Shown here in pieces: positions 1 to 11,505 of a DNA stretch of 64,000 nt (position 1 is the stretch's first letter; every line of letters starts with the position of its first letter). Origin of the DNA: Torymus aiolomorphi. Its lineage: Eukaryota; Arthropoda; Insecta; Hymenoptera; Torymidae. The translations under genes were made by a program, and so were the position numbers. The notes below the pieces were generated by a model. The model did not search any database. It was not told where the DNA came from and was given only the letters and a program-made list of their open reading frames with translations. Location of the stretch: assembly GCA_036365515.1 (NCBI GenBank), contig CM070877.1, positions 55,712,475 through 55,776,474 of the forward strand. Reading direction: 5' to 3'.

Positions 1-820
1 CTCAAAAGTCCACGGCATTCGATCATCATTTTGAGGATTTTTCAGCGGCTTTACACAATAGTGTGTTAATACATAGATTTCGGAAATTCCGTAACATTTT
101 TCCGTAAAAGCGGGCGCCGCAGGCGTGGTGGTGTTAGTCAATAACCTTAGGGTCATTATTTCTTTAGTGAAGGGTAGTATTCAGCGTGTATACTCACTAG
201 CTTTTACTGTGAATCACGCTATTGTACAAAACCTTTATGAAATCCTCAGAAGAGCACCCACACATATATATATATATATATATTTTTTTTTTTTTTCAGA
301 TTTTTTAGAATGATAGTTTTGGACATATCAAAGGTCAAAAATTGAATTTTCATGATTTCTTGTATTTTTCTTGCAATTTTAATTGATAATTACTCTTTGA
401 AGGTTTTATATAAATTAACAAATTTTTTCTAGAAAAGTTAGGAAATTTTATCACTAAAAAGGAGGAACAATCGTTAATATTTTATATTTCATGCAAGTAT
501 CATAATATTTCTTTTAAAAGCTTGAATTGAGAAAAAAAACAAGTCCAATCAGGCTTTCGACAACCAAAAAATTCCTGAAAGTAGGTTATTTTATGTTCAA
601 AATGCCCCTGCCTCCCCCTTAATGATTGAGGACCTTGTTTTTTTTTTTTAATTGAAAACTGATGGTTTTTTATGCAACAAGCCATTTTTTGCTATTACGA
701 TGCAGCTAGAACTTAAGAGATGGCCATGGCCTATTTACTAATTAAACGTTGAGTGATTTTAATTGAATCTAGCAATTTTTAATACGTATTTACATAATTC
801 CAGTTACCCATCGCACATTT
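1..820. other. AT-rich flank without a recognisable gene
   Basis: No open frame here has a protein-like composition or a recognisable motif. The stretch contains a short (AT)n/T-run and ends at the 5' LTR of the BEL element. The five bases before the LTR (CATTT) nearly match the five after the 3' LTR (CATTA), as expected of an aged target duplication. Confidence 0.6.
264..296. repeat. (AT)n microsatellite followed by a T-run
   Basis: An alternating AT tract at 264-282 runs directly into a T homopolymer of about 15 bases. Confidence 0.9.
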
Positions 821-1120
821 TGTTCGTGAAACAAAGTCACCTACCCATAATCCCAAGCGGAAAACAAAGATCTGGCTATTTCTATTAGCCAATCACGAAG
901 CGCGTTACTAATCGGTTAGACGCGTGCGTTTTGTAAGCTCGTCTTCCGGCGAGCACAGTCGGCTTTTGTCTCTCGCGCCGAGCGGACCTCCCGCATAACC
1001 GACACTTGTTTGTCGCACCAAAGAAGACAATAAAGTTACAAAGCTTTTCTGGCACATCCCCAGAGTTTTCTTTAACCCGTCATCCTCCTTACACTCGCGG
1101 GCTTGCTAACGCCCCGAACA
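821..1120 (+). repeat. BEL/Pao 5' LTR
   Basis: It starts TGTTCGTGAAAC and ends CCCCGAACA. It is 300 bp long and matches 8359-8658 throughout with 14 substitutions and no indels. An AATAAAG motif near its 3' end is a plausible polyadenylation signal for the R region. Confidence 0.95.
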
Positions 1121-1121
1121 T

Positions 1122-1139
1122 TGGTCCTTCGAGCCGGAT
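1122..1139 (+). other. Primer binding site, tRNA-Tyr type
   Basis: The sequence one base after the 5' LTR is TGGTCCTTCGAGCCGGAT. Its complement ends in TCGAAGGACCA, which fits the acceptor 3' strand plus CCA of insect tRNA-Tyr (whose 5' end is CCTTCGA). The tRNA match is from memory of the insect tRNA-Tyr acceptor stem; the position after the LTR is seen directly. Confidence 0.75.
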
Positions 1140-3225
1140 CAGTGTGTGCGAGAGAGTACAGAATCGGGCGGAGACGACCCAGGAGCAGCAGTGAGTTAGC
1201 GCATGGCACAGGACGAGGATTTGCCGCGCGGAAGGAGGCTTGCTTTGCGCAGTAAGTTGCTCTACAGCGCAGCGAGGCTTCCCCCGACCATCTCTCCATA
1301 TACACGTGGCGCGGCAAGCCATTCACGAACTCGGCCGGCCGACGCGAGGTGCGGCAGCCATTTTGTTGTGCCCGTGCTCAACTGCCGCGGCGAGTCAGCT
1401 CGCCGATTGCATCACAGTGAGCAGCGCTATTTCTACCTCCTCGACACCGCTGCTACCGCCCCTACATCGACGTGCTCCAAGCGTCGTTCAGCGTATCCAG
1501 CTCTTGCTGAACTCGACAAGGACGCCTACGTCGCTACAACTCAGGTACGCGAAAAGGTATATCCGCTATACCAAAAATAGCGTTCTGGCCTACCGCCCGC
1601 ACAGCGTCGGCGTTCACAGGCCTAGGCCTGAGAGACACCAACACATACGGCGCTCGCTGTGTGCGTGTGCGCGACATCGCAGCACACCTACCTCCGCTTA
1701 CGCATACCACAAGCAGACTCGCCGGTGTACGGCTTGCGCTGCTGTGCCTGTGGGAGAGAGAGAGCAGCGACGGGAGCGGGCGGCTTTCGCTCTGTATGCG
1801 CGTCCGTGTACACGCTGCTAGCGCAGCTGCCGCTGCCTACCTTCGAACACGCTTGCTATCTGCCGTACTAGCAGTCATCGTGATCATCGCGGCTGCCTAT
1901 TCATCGCGCGCTCGCTGACTGCGCGCCTTCGTTATCATCGCAACTACTGTCGGTCAGCCCTAACCTCAAAAGAGCAGCTCTTGCTGACTACATGCTCTTC
2001 TGCATTCAATGAACACCTACTTCAATGGACGCATAGTCTTTAAATATGCGCCCTTGCTAGCTGCACGCTTCTCTACCACGGACAACAGTTGTTACATCTG
2101 CACCGCCTACTGCAATACCTTGGATAACTGCAATAAAATACAATGGACTGTCAGCCTCGTTGGAGCCACTTCAACATTGAATATCGTTCCATTATTAGTT
2201 TTACTATAATACCAGTTTTGAATGATTAACAATAAACTCACTAGATATTAGTTTCAATTATTCTTTTGGTACAGATAAGGCCTTGCTAGCCTTACCATAC
2301 TGCAATTTAATGCAACCTTAAAAGTGATCTGTAACTATTTTTGTTGCCATAACTTGTCAACTAGTCCTACTAGTATTCTTTAATCCTAAACAGTCTAGCC
2401 TATCCGTTACAATTAGAAATTGCACCATAGCTTGCCTAGTCGCTTACACTTATAACCTTGCAGCAACTCACATCTTGTCAACGTGTCAAAGTCTGGGACT
2501 CAGCTGTCACTTCTGTGCTGCTGATGATGCTACTCGCTCTGCTGGTGCTGACTGTTTCCATTTCCAACTGCTGCTGTTGCTACTGAGAGCTTCGAGACTG
2601 TCTTCATCTCATCTTGTTCAACGAAACAGCTTCTATATACTGCTACTGGCTAGCTTCGCATCTGCTCCACTATGCAACACACTCCTAGACTTCAGCACGA
2701 CACGACACCACTTTAGCATTGATGAGTATTACTTAAGCCCATAGACTAAGTAAATCATGTAGAGTAAAACTGCGATAATTAGGTCAGATCAAAACTGTGA
2801 TATAACTGTAAAGCAATTGTTAGTTTAATTGAGTTGAGCAACGAAAGACTGTCTTTAGTCAAGATTAGGCTACTTAAATTAATATTTATTAGAGTATTAA
2901 ATGGAATATAAATTAAACAGAATACTGAATTGTTAGTTAATTGGTTAGCTAGTTTCCTTTGACTGTCTGTGACTTAGTAAGGCCTGCGGTTACTTAATTC
3001 AATATTGCTGCTTACAGTGAGTCTCGCGCGAGTAATAGTAGTTAGACTGTATCCTTCACTTGCGGATTAGGTTTGGTGTGTTTGAAGTGCCTTTATTTCT
3101 CAATGAAGCTGACAAGGGGCTGTCTCTTTTCCCAGAGTATACCTTAAGCCTTTAAGCGCCTTGTGTGAAATTATCTTGATATTGGCACCTAGCCGCTCGT
3201 TCAAACTCTCAACAATAAAGCTAAA
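1140..3225 (+). other. Long untranslated leader of the BEL element
   Basis: About 2.1 kb separates the primer site from the first gag ATG. The first 800 bp are GC-rich with many CG dinucleotides; the rest is AT-rich. Overlapping open frames in all three phases between 1203 and 1920 are Arg/Ser/Ala/Leu-rich, resemble no family, and look like a consequence of composition. I see no conserved domain, so I treat the stretch as leader, possibly enlarged by an old insertion. Confidence 0.5.
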
Positions 3226-3900
3226 ATGGAGGAACTATTTGAGATTCAACAAGCTCTTCAAAGAAAGATTGCCAACGCATTCAACAAGAGCTTATCTATG
3301 TCCGAAGAGAATTTTGAAAGAGCTTGGGAATTTCTGACTAACTACTACGAAAACAAACGCAGATTGGTTACATCCCATCTCTCTGAATTCTTTTCCGTTA
3401 AACCAATGAAGGCTGACTCCTCCTCATAACTCAAGCGCTTGTATAAGGAGACCTTCAATCCTCTAGAAAGTTTAGACTCCTTAGGCAGAGCCAATTCTAA
3501 ATATGAAGATTTAATCGTGTTTTTAACTTCAAGTAGGTTCGATCCACTCACTAGGCGAGAATGGGAGAGGCACCAAGGTAGTGCTAGTACTCCACCTAGT
3601 CTCGCACAGCTAAAAGACTTCGCACAAGCCCAGATTCTAACTTTAGAATCTATTGAAGGCGGCGCTAAGTCTATTAGTACCTGTCATCCTAGTACGACTA
3701 AGCCCAAGGAGAAACAAGTCGCCGTGCATTCTACAAACACGTACGCTACTCGGAAAGACGTCGCACGCAAAACAAAGCCACCAAGTTGTACGGTTTGCAA
3801 GGGCGATCATTTTACTTCCGCTTGTAAGGAAATCCATTCCAAAAATGCTTCAGAGCGCAAGTCTCCGTACTCGCAGACAATCTTTGCACAAATTGCTTAG
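3226..3900 (+). pseudogene. gag: BEL/Pao Gag, broken
   Basis: The frame starts at an ATG in AAAATGG context and runs to 3900, with one in-frame TAA at 3427-3429. The N-terminal part is helical and charged, as in BEL capsid proteins. A zinc knuckle lies at 3787-3825 (CTVCKGDHFTSAC, with spacing CX2CX3HX4C). The downstream knuckle motifs are in another phase, so a frameshift lies about 3840-3880. In life Gag would package the element RNA; this copy cannot make a full-length product. Confidence 0.85.
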
Positions 3901-4856
3901 GTAAGCATTCTCCTCATGAATGCAAATCTTCAAGGTCATGCTGCATCTGTAACAGCAAGCACCACTCTCTTCTTCATGAAGCTTATACCTCAGGGCAGTC
4001 GTCAATCGGTAACAAAACTAATGAGAGTTCTGCACTCAATTCAACTCAAGTATTTAAGCCTAATTCCGCCAACGGAGTAGTCTCTATGTCAATTGGTATC
4101 TCTAATAACCACACTCCAGGCGTGCTGCTTTCTACCGCTAGGATACAGGTTCAAGGCCCAACTGGCATTAAGATACTTGCAAGAGCATTAATCGACCCTT
4201 GCTCATAGGTATCGCTTATTACGCAATCGCTCACGCAACAACTACGGCTTAAACAGAAAAATGTAAACATTACGGTGTGCGGAATAGGTGATAACACTCT
4301 CGCTAAAGGTTCAGTTAACTTCACAATCAGCCCCTGTTTTACTTCTAACTTTGCTTGTGACGTAGACGCCTTGGTGTTAACCCGAATCTCTAATTATTCG
4401 CCGCCTCAAGCTGCTTCTATGGCAGCCCTCAAACACATTCAAGGTTTAGAATTAGCCGATCTGTCTTTTGCCGAAAAAACTCGTATCGATATTCTGCTAG
4501 GTGCCTCAGTGCACGCTCAAATCATCCAGAACCAAATAGTAAAGGGCAAACCTAGCGAGCCCATCGCTATGAAGTCGTCGTTAGGTTGGCTGCTCTCAGG
4601 TAGCGTAGATGCTCAATTAGCTACCTGCGAGGATTCAGTCTCTAGTCACCATATCTCTGAGGACTCTAATCTAGGAGATATCCTACAGGATTTTTGGAGG
4701 CTAGAGGAATTACCCCCTAAAATCATTCTGACTGATGAAGAGCAAGAGTGCGAAGCACAGTTCGTTGCTAATTACTTCCGCACTCCTTCGGTTCATTATG
4801 GGGTAAGGTTACTGTTTAAAAACCCGGATACCTCTCATCTAGACTTATCTGAATGA
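3870..4856 (+). pseudogene. pol: BEL/Pao Gag C-terminal knuckles and aspartic protease
   Basis: In frame 3 the region first shows Cys/His motifs (NCLGKHSPHEC, then CCICNSKHH), which continue the Gag nucleocapsid. A DUF1758-type retropepsin segment follows, with VLLSTARIQV and the active-site region LIDPCS, where other elements have D(S/T)G. A TAG stop at 4206-4208 directly follows this active-site stretch. The Cys in place of the usual Gly next to the catalytic Asp is a second defect. The domain continues to a TGA at 4854. Confidence 0.8.
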
Positions 4857-6125
4857 TACACCTCAGCGCAGCGCATGCTAAAGCTGATGGAAGGTCGCTT
4901 TAAGCGTGACACAAAGCTTAAACTAGCTTACAGCGAGTTTATAGTTGAATATCAAAATTTAGGCCACATGGTCATAGATGACTGTCTTACTATTGACAAA
5001 CAATCGTTCTTTCTTCCGCACCATGGAGTTTGGAAAGAAGCTAGTAACACGACTAAGTTAAGGACCATTTTTAATGGCTCCGCTCGAATTAAGTCATGTT
5101 TATCTCTGAACTGTCTTCTTCTCACCGGCCCCAATTTGCTGCCGAATTTATTCGATCTTGTATGTCGATGGCGCATGTATAAGTATGTCTTCACTGCAGA
5201 CATGGAGAAAATGTATCGTCAAATTGAAGTTCACCCCGACGATCAAAAATTCCAATCAATACTTTGGCGTAGTGATTCTACTCAGCCAATTCAAAGGTTT
5301 CGATTAACTACTGTGACTTACGGTCTAATATGCTCTTCGTATCTCACCTCTCGTACAATAAAACAATTAGCGGATGACTACAATCGTCAGTATCCTTTAG
5401 GCTCAGCAGTTATCAAACAGGAGCTCTATATGGACGATGTACTCTCCTGTGCACACTCACTGGATGAAGGCAAGGTCAAACAAAGGGACATAATAGATAT
5501 CCTCAAGGTAGGCGGTTTTCCCATTCGTAAATGGTCATCAAATCACATCACCTTACTGGAATGGTTGCCTACCGAATTAATCGCTTTGGATCCTATAGCT
5601 TTTCATGATCCAAGTTCTTCTGTATCAGTGCTAGGTCTATCCTGACTTCCTTAGAATAATCTCTTTCAATTCACGATTGACGCTTCTCCAATAGTAGGTG
5701 CTATTACTAAAAGATCAGTTTTGTCGAAAATTGCGCGGATATTTGATCCTTTAGGTTGGCTGGCTCCGGTGGTTACTACAGCAAAGATATTGATGCAATC
5801 TTTGTGGCTATTAAAAATAGGATGGGACGAGGCGCTTCCCGATGATCATGCTTCACGATGGTTGTCTTGGCAGAGCGAGCTCTCCACTCTCGCCAAAGTC
5901 ACCATCCCGCGTTGGAACCAATTCTGCGACTCTGCTGATTTTGTCGAAATACACGGTTTCGCCGACGCTTCTAAGCAGGCATATGGTGCTGTGCTTTACC
6001 TACGGCTAGTTCACCATGCCAGAGTGCATGTTACTATGCAACTAGCCAAAACGAGAGTTGCCCCTCTCAAAACTGTAAGCATCTCTCGTCTTGAGCTTTG
6101 CGCGGCTCAGTTACTTACAAATTAG
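4857..6125 (+). pseudogene. pol: BEL/Pao reverse transcriptase and start of RNase H
   Basis: This is the same frame as the protease. Palm-domain features include ADMEKMYRQIEVHPDDQ and the catalytic YMDD box at 5427-5438, inside LYMDDVLS. A TGA at 5643-5645 interrupts the frame. It reopens with the conserved segment IFDPLGWLAPV, typical of BEL/Pao after the polymerase, and the start of RNase H (HGFADASKQAYGAVLY). The frame closes at 6125, and RNase H continues one phase away from about 6100. In the live element this polyprotein would copy RNA into cDNA. Confidence 0.9.
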
Positions 6126-7729
6126 TTTATCACTATGTTAGTATTATGCCTAAAAATCTTAATCGAATTCATCTTTGGTCCGACTCACAAGATGTTTTGT
6201 ATTGGTTGCAAGATCATCCGTCACATTGGCCGACTTTCATCGCTAACCGCTGTTCGGAAATCATTGCACTATTACCAAATGCAAATTGGCATCATGTGAA
6301 GTCTGGAGACAATCCAGCTGACGTTGCTTCTCGAGGCATCAACCCCTCGGAACTCTCGGGACAGTCACTGTGGTGGAACGGTCCCAGATGGCTGTCTCAA
6401 TCAAGCACTCCCTGGCCCAAGTCGACATTTACAAAGTCAAAAATTGACAGTTTCAGTTGTCAAGCAGCAATCGTTGATATATCTACCGTGGAATCACCTA
6501 ACCAAAGTGGTTTCAGTGATGAAATGCTTAAGCACATAAACAAATGCTCATCTGCACTCAAACTATTCAGAATTACAGCATATTGTTTAAGGTTCATCTT
6601 CAAAATTCGTAGATCACTTATGATATCCAAGCCTTCAAGGAATCTTGATATTGGTCTTTTAAACCACGAGTTTATGGACTTCTGTATGTCACCGAATGAA
6701 TTATACCTTGCTAATCAAGAAACGGAAAATGCTCGCCTTTTGTGGATCCATTTTCAGCAGAAAGTGTCTTTTCCTAACGAGCTCAAGGCGTTAACTTCAA
6801 ATCGTCCGTTGAGTCGCAAAAGCTTCTTGCTAAAGCTTAACCCGATACTGACTCATGATTTAATTCGAGTAGGTGGTCGATTATCTCATTCGGCCCTCAA
6901 CGAAGAGTCCAAGCATCCCTGTATATTGCACGGTAAATGCCAATTAGCCGCTTTATTAATACGCCATTGCCATCTTGCCACTCTTCACGGTGGCGTCCAA
7001 CTAACACTAGGAACTCTACGAATACGATATTGGTTGCTCAGAGGTAGGTCAGCCGTCAAAACGGCAATTCACAAGTGTGTGATCTGTCTTCGCTACTCTG
7101 CAGTCACCAAATCACAGTTAATGGGCGATCTCCCTGCAGCGAGAGTCAACCCCAGTCATCCTTTCGAACGCTCAGGTATCGATTATGCTGGTCCAACAAA
7201 GGTAAAATTGTCCAAATCTCGTGGAAAAGGTACTCTTAAGGGTTATATTGCAATCTTTGTGTGCATGTGCACTCGCGCAGTGCATATCGAGCTTGTGGAA
7301 GACTACACCAGCGAAGCCTTTATCGCTGCCTTCCTTCGGTTTACTTCTCGTCGAGGCCACTGTAAGCAGTTGTATAGTGATCAGGGTACTACCTTTGTTG
7401 GAGCTGATGCTCAATTAAAAGAACTCTTTCGTGAGTCGTCGATGCAATTCAAACCTATTATAAACTCAATATCTAAACTTGGCACTGAGTGGCATTTTAA
7501 TCCCCCTGCCAGCCCACATTTTGGTGGTCCGTGGGAAACTGCGGTCAAAACCACAAAGCATCACCTACGCAGGGTCATCGGTGAGCAAGTGCTGACCTTC
7601 GTGGAGCTTTCCACTCTACTGTGTAAAATAGAGGCCTGCCTCAACTCGCGACCGCTCTGTGCACTTTCAGACGATGTCTTTGACTCCATCGCATTTTCTT
7701 ATACAGCGCTCTTCTTTTCTAGTTACTGA
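6098..7729 (+). pseudogene. pol: BEL/Pao RNase H end, zinc-binding domain and integrase
   Basis: After a frameshift the RNase H/connection segment continues (LWSDSQDVLYWL). Next come the H2C2-type integrase domain (RHCHLATLHGG with CVICLRY downstream) and the catalytic core. The acidic triad is visible: Asp at 7181-7183 (SGIDYAGP), Asp at 7379-7381 (YSDQGTTF) and Glu at 7535-7537 (GGPWETAVK). The integrase is the least damaged part of the element, with no stop in 540 codons, but it is out of frame with the upstream polymerase. Confidence 0.9.
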
Positions 7730-8066
7730 ACCAGACCTAAGCGAGCAGAACATCCCTGTGGGCAAGCGCTGGCAGCTTATATCTCAAATGGCACAGCAGT
7801 TTTGGAAGAGATTCCAGGCGAAATATCTCACGTCTTTGAACCAACGTCAAAAGTGGTTAGATAAGGATCGCTCCATTCAGGTCAATGATCTGGTGCTCAT
7901 CAAGTTTGAGAATTCACCCCCTGCTCAATGGCCTTTCGCCCGCGTCATCGAGGTTCATCCTGGCAGAGATGGTCTGTCACGCGTCTGTACTGTGCGTACT
8001 GCCAATTCCGTATTAAAACGCCCCGTCGTCAAGCTCGTGTCGCTGCTACCAGCCCAGTCTGAATAA
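7659..8066 (+). pseudogene. pol: DUF5641-like C-terminal domain of BEL/Pao integrase
   Basis: A +1 shift near 7680 leads into this frame, which begins with LTPSHFLI and ends with the KRPVVKLVSLLP segment. Both are hallmarks of the domain after BEL/Pao integrase cores. Central features are RWQLISQMAQQFWKRF and VLIKFEN...WPFARV, a chromodomain-like or SH3-like region probably used in integration. The stop is at 8064-8066. Confidence 0.85.
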
Positions 8067-8345
8067 TTGTAAAACTTGCGACTGCTGGAGTCTATCTGGC
8101 TCTGGTTCAGTAACCCTTAGCATCGTCATATAATGTTGGTTCCCCCGCGATTCATTATGTATAGGTTATAAGTTGCGAATCTTTGTAATACTAGGCTAAG
8201 TTTTGTTGTTTGTAATATTAAAATTTGCGAGACAAAGACACTAAAATGGGTGACTTCCTATGCCGCTATTTCTATTTACTTATTTAGATTGCTTGATAGT
8301 CCGCAATCACCTTTAGTTTTATTCTAATCATTCGTGCGTTACACG

Positions 8346-8358
8346 AAGGTGGGCGGAA
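8346..8358 (+). other. BEL polypurine tract
   Basis: GAAGGTGGGCGGA directly abuts the TG of the 3' LTR. It is purine-rich with T and C interruptions. Its position fits the plus-strand primer. 8067-8345 is 3' untranslated DNA with nothing else recognisable. Confidence 0.6.
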
Positions 8359-8658
8359 TGTTCGCGAAACAAAGTCACCTGCCCATAATCCCAAGCGGAA
8401 AACAAAGATCTGGCTATTTCTATTAGCCAATCACGAAGCGCGTTACTAATCGCTTAGACGCGTGAGTTTTGTAAGCTCGTCTTTCGGCGAGCACAGTCGG
8501 CTTTTGTCTTTCGCGCCAAGCGGACCTCCCGCATAACCAAAACTTGTTTGTCGCACCGAAGAAGGCAATAAAGTTACAAAGCTTTTCTCGCACATCCCCA
8601 GAGTTTTCTTTAACCCGGCATCCTCCTTACACTCGCGGGCTTGCTAACGCCCCAAACA
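8359..8658 (+). repeat. BEL/Pao 3' LTR
   Basis: It starts TGTTCGCGAAAC, ends CCCCAAACA, is 300 bp long, and is colinear with 821-1120. Confidence 0.95.
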
Positions 8659-8683
8659 CATTAATTTTCAGAAAATAAAAAAT

Positions 8684-9345
8684 TTGCCCTGGTTCTGCAT
8701 ATAATCACATAATGAACTTATTTTTACATTTATTTTATTATAACTTCCTTATTCCACTTTTTTCATGTTGACTATTTCCCCTTTTTTTATATAAATTTAT
8801 TCATTTTAATCTATAATTTGATTCATATTACATGTACATAAAAGCACATGCACACGTGTCACAAGGTAATTAGACATGAAATTTAATAATAATATCCCAT
8901 GCCACAAATGCATAATATTTCTTGTTTCCACTATTTGCAACACTTGTCAAACTTTTACACATATAATTACGTTTAAACCATTACCCAATAATCAGAAGTA
9001 TCCGATTTTGTCAAGAGCACATAGAAAAATATCACCCAATCAGAAATAATGCAGTATTTTCTAATTTGACGTGAGCTACGTTGAAAAGTCTCCTCACTAC
9101 TCTCCAAAACACTAAATTTTCTTATTTATATATAAACTATAATTATTATGCACATTATTTGTTCCCACAGATTTTTTGATTACATAGAGCACTGTTATGG
9201 ATAATATTTACTTTATCAAAATAATTTTCAAATCTTCGCTTTTGTCGAATACACTTGGATCTGATTTTCATTTTTTTTACATTTGCGCCCCTTGACAACC
9301 TCTTCAAGTACAGTTGACAAATAAGTATAATATTGAAATTGCTAT
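8684..9345. repeat. Duplicated genomic segment, copy A
   Basis: This stretch matches, with many substitutions and small indels, a composite of 9975-10033 plus 23809-24630. Shared landmarks in the same order are CCCTGG, a TATAACTT.CTTATT block, GAGCACAT/AGCACATG, GCCACAAAT.CATAATATTT, ATCAGAAGTATC.GATTTT, AGAGC.CATAGAAAAATAT and CAGTTGACAAATAA. It has no coding potential. Copy B is interrupted by Gypsy-1 and by a MITE; copy A has neither. Confidence 0.75.
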
Positions 9346-10029
9346 TACTCCTTCCGATTAGCTTTTTACCTCTGATTATATCATGTTTTCTTAGTAGGAT
9401 GTTTAAGTTAAAAGCTATGAATATTAAATATAGTTGTGATATTTGTATCTCAAATCTCACATTTAGTGCCTTAACCTTGTTTTCATATATAAAAACAAGC
9501 TCCTATTCTGATTTAATTTACTTCCTTTGCAGTCTAATCTTCTATAAACTCATGTATTCATTGATCCGTTATGTTCATAAATTCATGAGAAACAGCTACG
9601 GCAGTACTTCAATATCTTTAAAATAAAATAAAAATTGGCTTATGGTGTTGCAGGTGAACAGTTAAAGCTCTTTTCTAAATCCTGAAACATAACACGAAAA
9701 AACACAATGGATCATTCTTTTTTTGAAAAAGGATCAATATAAAATCAAAATAATACATATCTGATAATGAATACTAGTTAAGCTCTTGTTCACTGTCCTT
9801 TTTATCCTTAAATTTCGTTGATAATCACGCTTGACTCTTGATTACTTTTTCGCTGTACACACACATTTTATATTAAACTAGGAGATTACGTAGATTTCGG
9901 ATCTTGAATTCATCCAGCTAATGAATGATTTTATAATAAAAAATATGAAACCTGTTTTCCAGGGTTTTCCATCATAACCCTGGATCCATATATAATTAAT
10001 CATCTAATTACCTTATTTTAACATTTATT
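9346..10029. other. AT-rich DNA, nothing recognised
   Basis: No gene, repeat or motif could be supported, apart from the start of duplicated segment copy B near 9975. The last bases before Gypsy-1 are the target duplication CTCT (10030-10033). Confidence 0.5.
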
Positions 10030-10033
10030 CTCT

Positions 10034-11505
10034 TGTTACGTCCGTGACGTATCTCTATAAATTACATTTGATATTCATATTCTGATCAGTAATTTCTTGA
10101 TCCACAAAATTATGTGATTGCAAATTTATTGACACCCACGTATCAACTAGCATAGAGGAAAAAATTGCAACACAGGGAAATTGTAAACATCCTTCTACGA
10201 AATGAACCACAATTTTAAACGAACCATATTGAAATTATTTAAAAATTTCTCAAAACATTTTATGAAAGACGTTGTTGTAATTTGAAATTATTGTAACTGA
10301 AAATTACTGATGGCTAACTATTATTACACTTGTTGAATCTCTACGATATTCAACAGTCTAAGGTGGAAGGTGTTACGTCCGTGACGTATCCCTATAAATT
10401 ACATTTGCTATTCATATTCTCATCAGTAATTTCTTGATCCACAAAATTATGTGATTGCAAATTTATTGACACCCACGTATCAACTGGTATAGAGAAAAAA
10501 TTGCAACACAAGGAAATTGTAAACATCCTTCTACGAAATGAACTACAATTTTAAATGAACCATATTGAAATTATTTAAAAATTTCTCAAAACATTTTATG
10601 AAAGACGTTGTTGTAATTTGAAATTATTGTAACAGAAAATTACTGATTGCTAACTATTATTATACTTGTTGAATGTCTACGATATTCAACAATCTAAGGG
10701 GGGAAGTGTTACGTCTGTGACGTATCTCTAAATTCAATTTAACAATGCATATTTATCACCAGTAATTTTCTGACATACAAATGTCGTATATTTCGGATAT
10801 GTTTAATGACGTTATTAAATCTCAATATTCATTTCTTTGACCCACAAAACGATGCGAGTGCGAATTTTAACAGTACAGCAATTTCGGCTACGCAACAGCC
10901 AGCGTGACGTAGCGAGCCACTGACTTTGTGAAACCAACCGCTCATCGCATCTTTGTTTAGAATCAGCACTTTTAAATCTGAAATCGAAAGGATGATATTT
11001 AAATGTTTACTAAATTTGTTTAAAAAGAGGATTTTTACTTAGCGTTAAAATCATCTTTAACCCAAATTAACCGCTTAATAAATACGGCGACTCTCAACAC
11101 ACAAATTAGTAATCGTGCAAAAGTCGCGAACTCCGTACAACTCCAGTCGACAAAAGGAGTAGCGAATATTTTATATGGGTCAAATACCCTACATTCAATT
11201 ACGAAGAGAATTTCTTATATCAATAATTTCAATAACATATCGGTATTAATTAATCGCGCATACTACGCATCTATTTATCCATCAATTGAACCAATCAAAT
11301 ATAATTAGTTGTAAAGCACTAGCGATTTTGTATCAATTCATTGTAAAAGTTCATTTATTTAATTGTTAAATAATTAGAAGTGAAATTGATTGAAACTGCA
11401 GCAGTGTATTTATTTCTAAACCCTCAACAGGAAAAAGGCAAATAAGCCAAAATATAACTAACAATCAAATATAAGAGTAGATTCCTCGATACTCAAGACT
11501 TAACA
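10034..11505 (+). repeat. Gypsy-1 5' LTR with two extra subrepeats
   Basis: The LTR consists of a 337-bp unit (10034-10370), a second unit of 336 bp (10371-10706) and a 799-bp core (10707-11505). All three begin TGTTACGTC.GTGACGTA. Each extra unit ends in a copy of the element's own 3' internal end, including a polypurine tract (for example AAGGTGGAAGG at 10360-10370). The core ends at TTAACA, directly before the primer-site-like sequence. Confidence 0.88.

Larger units (their letters stand above)
821..8658 (+). mobile_element. BEL/Pao LTR retrotransposon, full length, inactive
   Basis: Two 300-bp direct repeats, each TG...CA, bound a gag-pol region whose order is Gag with zinc knuckles, aspartic protease, reverse transcriptase, RNase H, integrase, then a DUF5641-like tail. 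This is the BEL/Pao order. I counted 14 differences between the LTRs (about 95% identity), so the insertion is not recent. The reading frame is interrupted by four in-frame stops (3427, 4206, 4854, 5643) and at least three frameshifts (about 3840-3880, about 6100, about 7680). Flanking 5-mers CATTT and CATTA are a one-mismatch candidate target duplication. Confidence 0.93.

Noticed and set aside
1203..1918. Several overlapping open frames of 70-193 codons in the BEL leader
   Set aside because: All phases are open because of GC-rich composition, none resembles a protein, and the true gag start lies at 3226.
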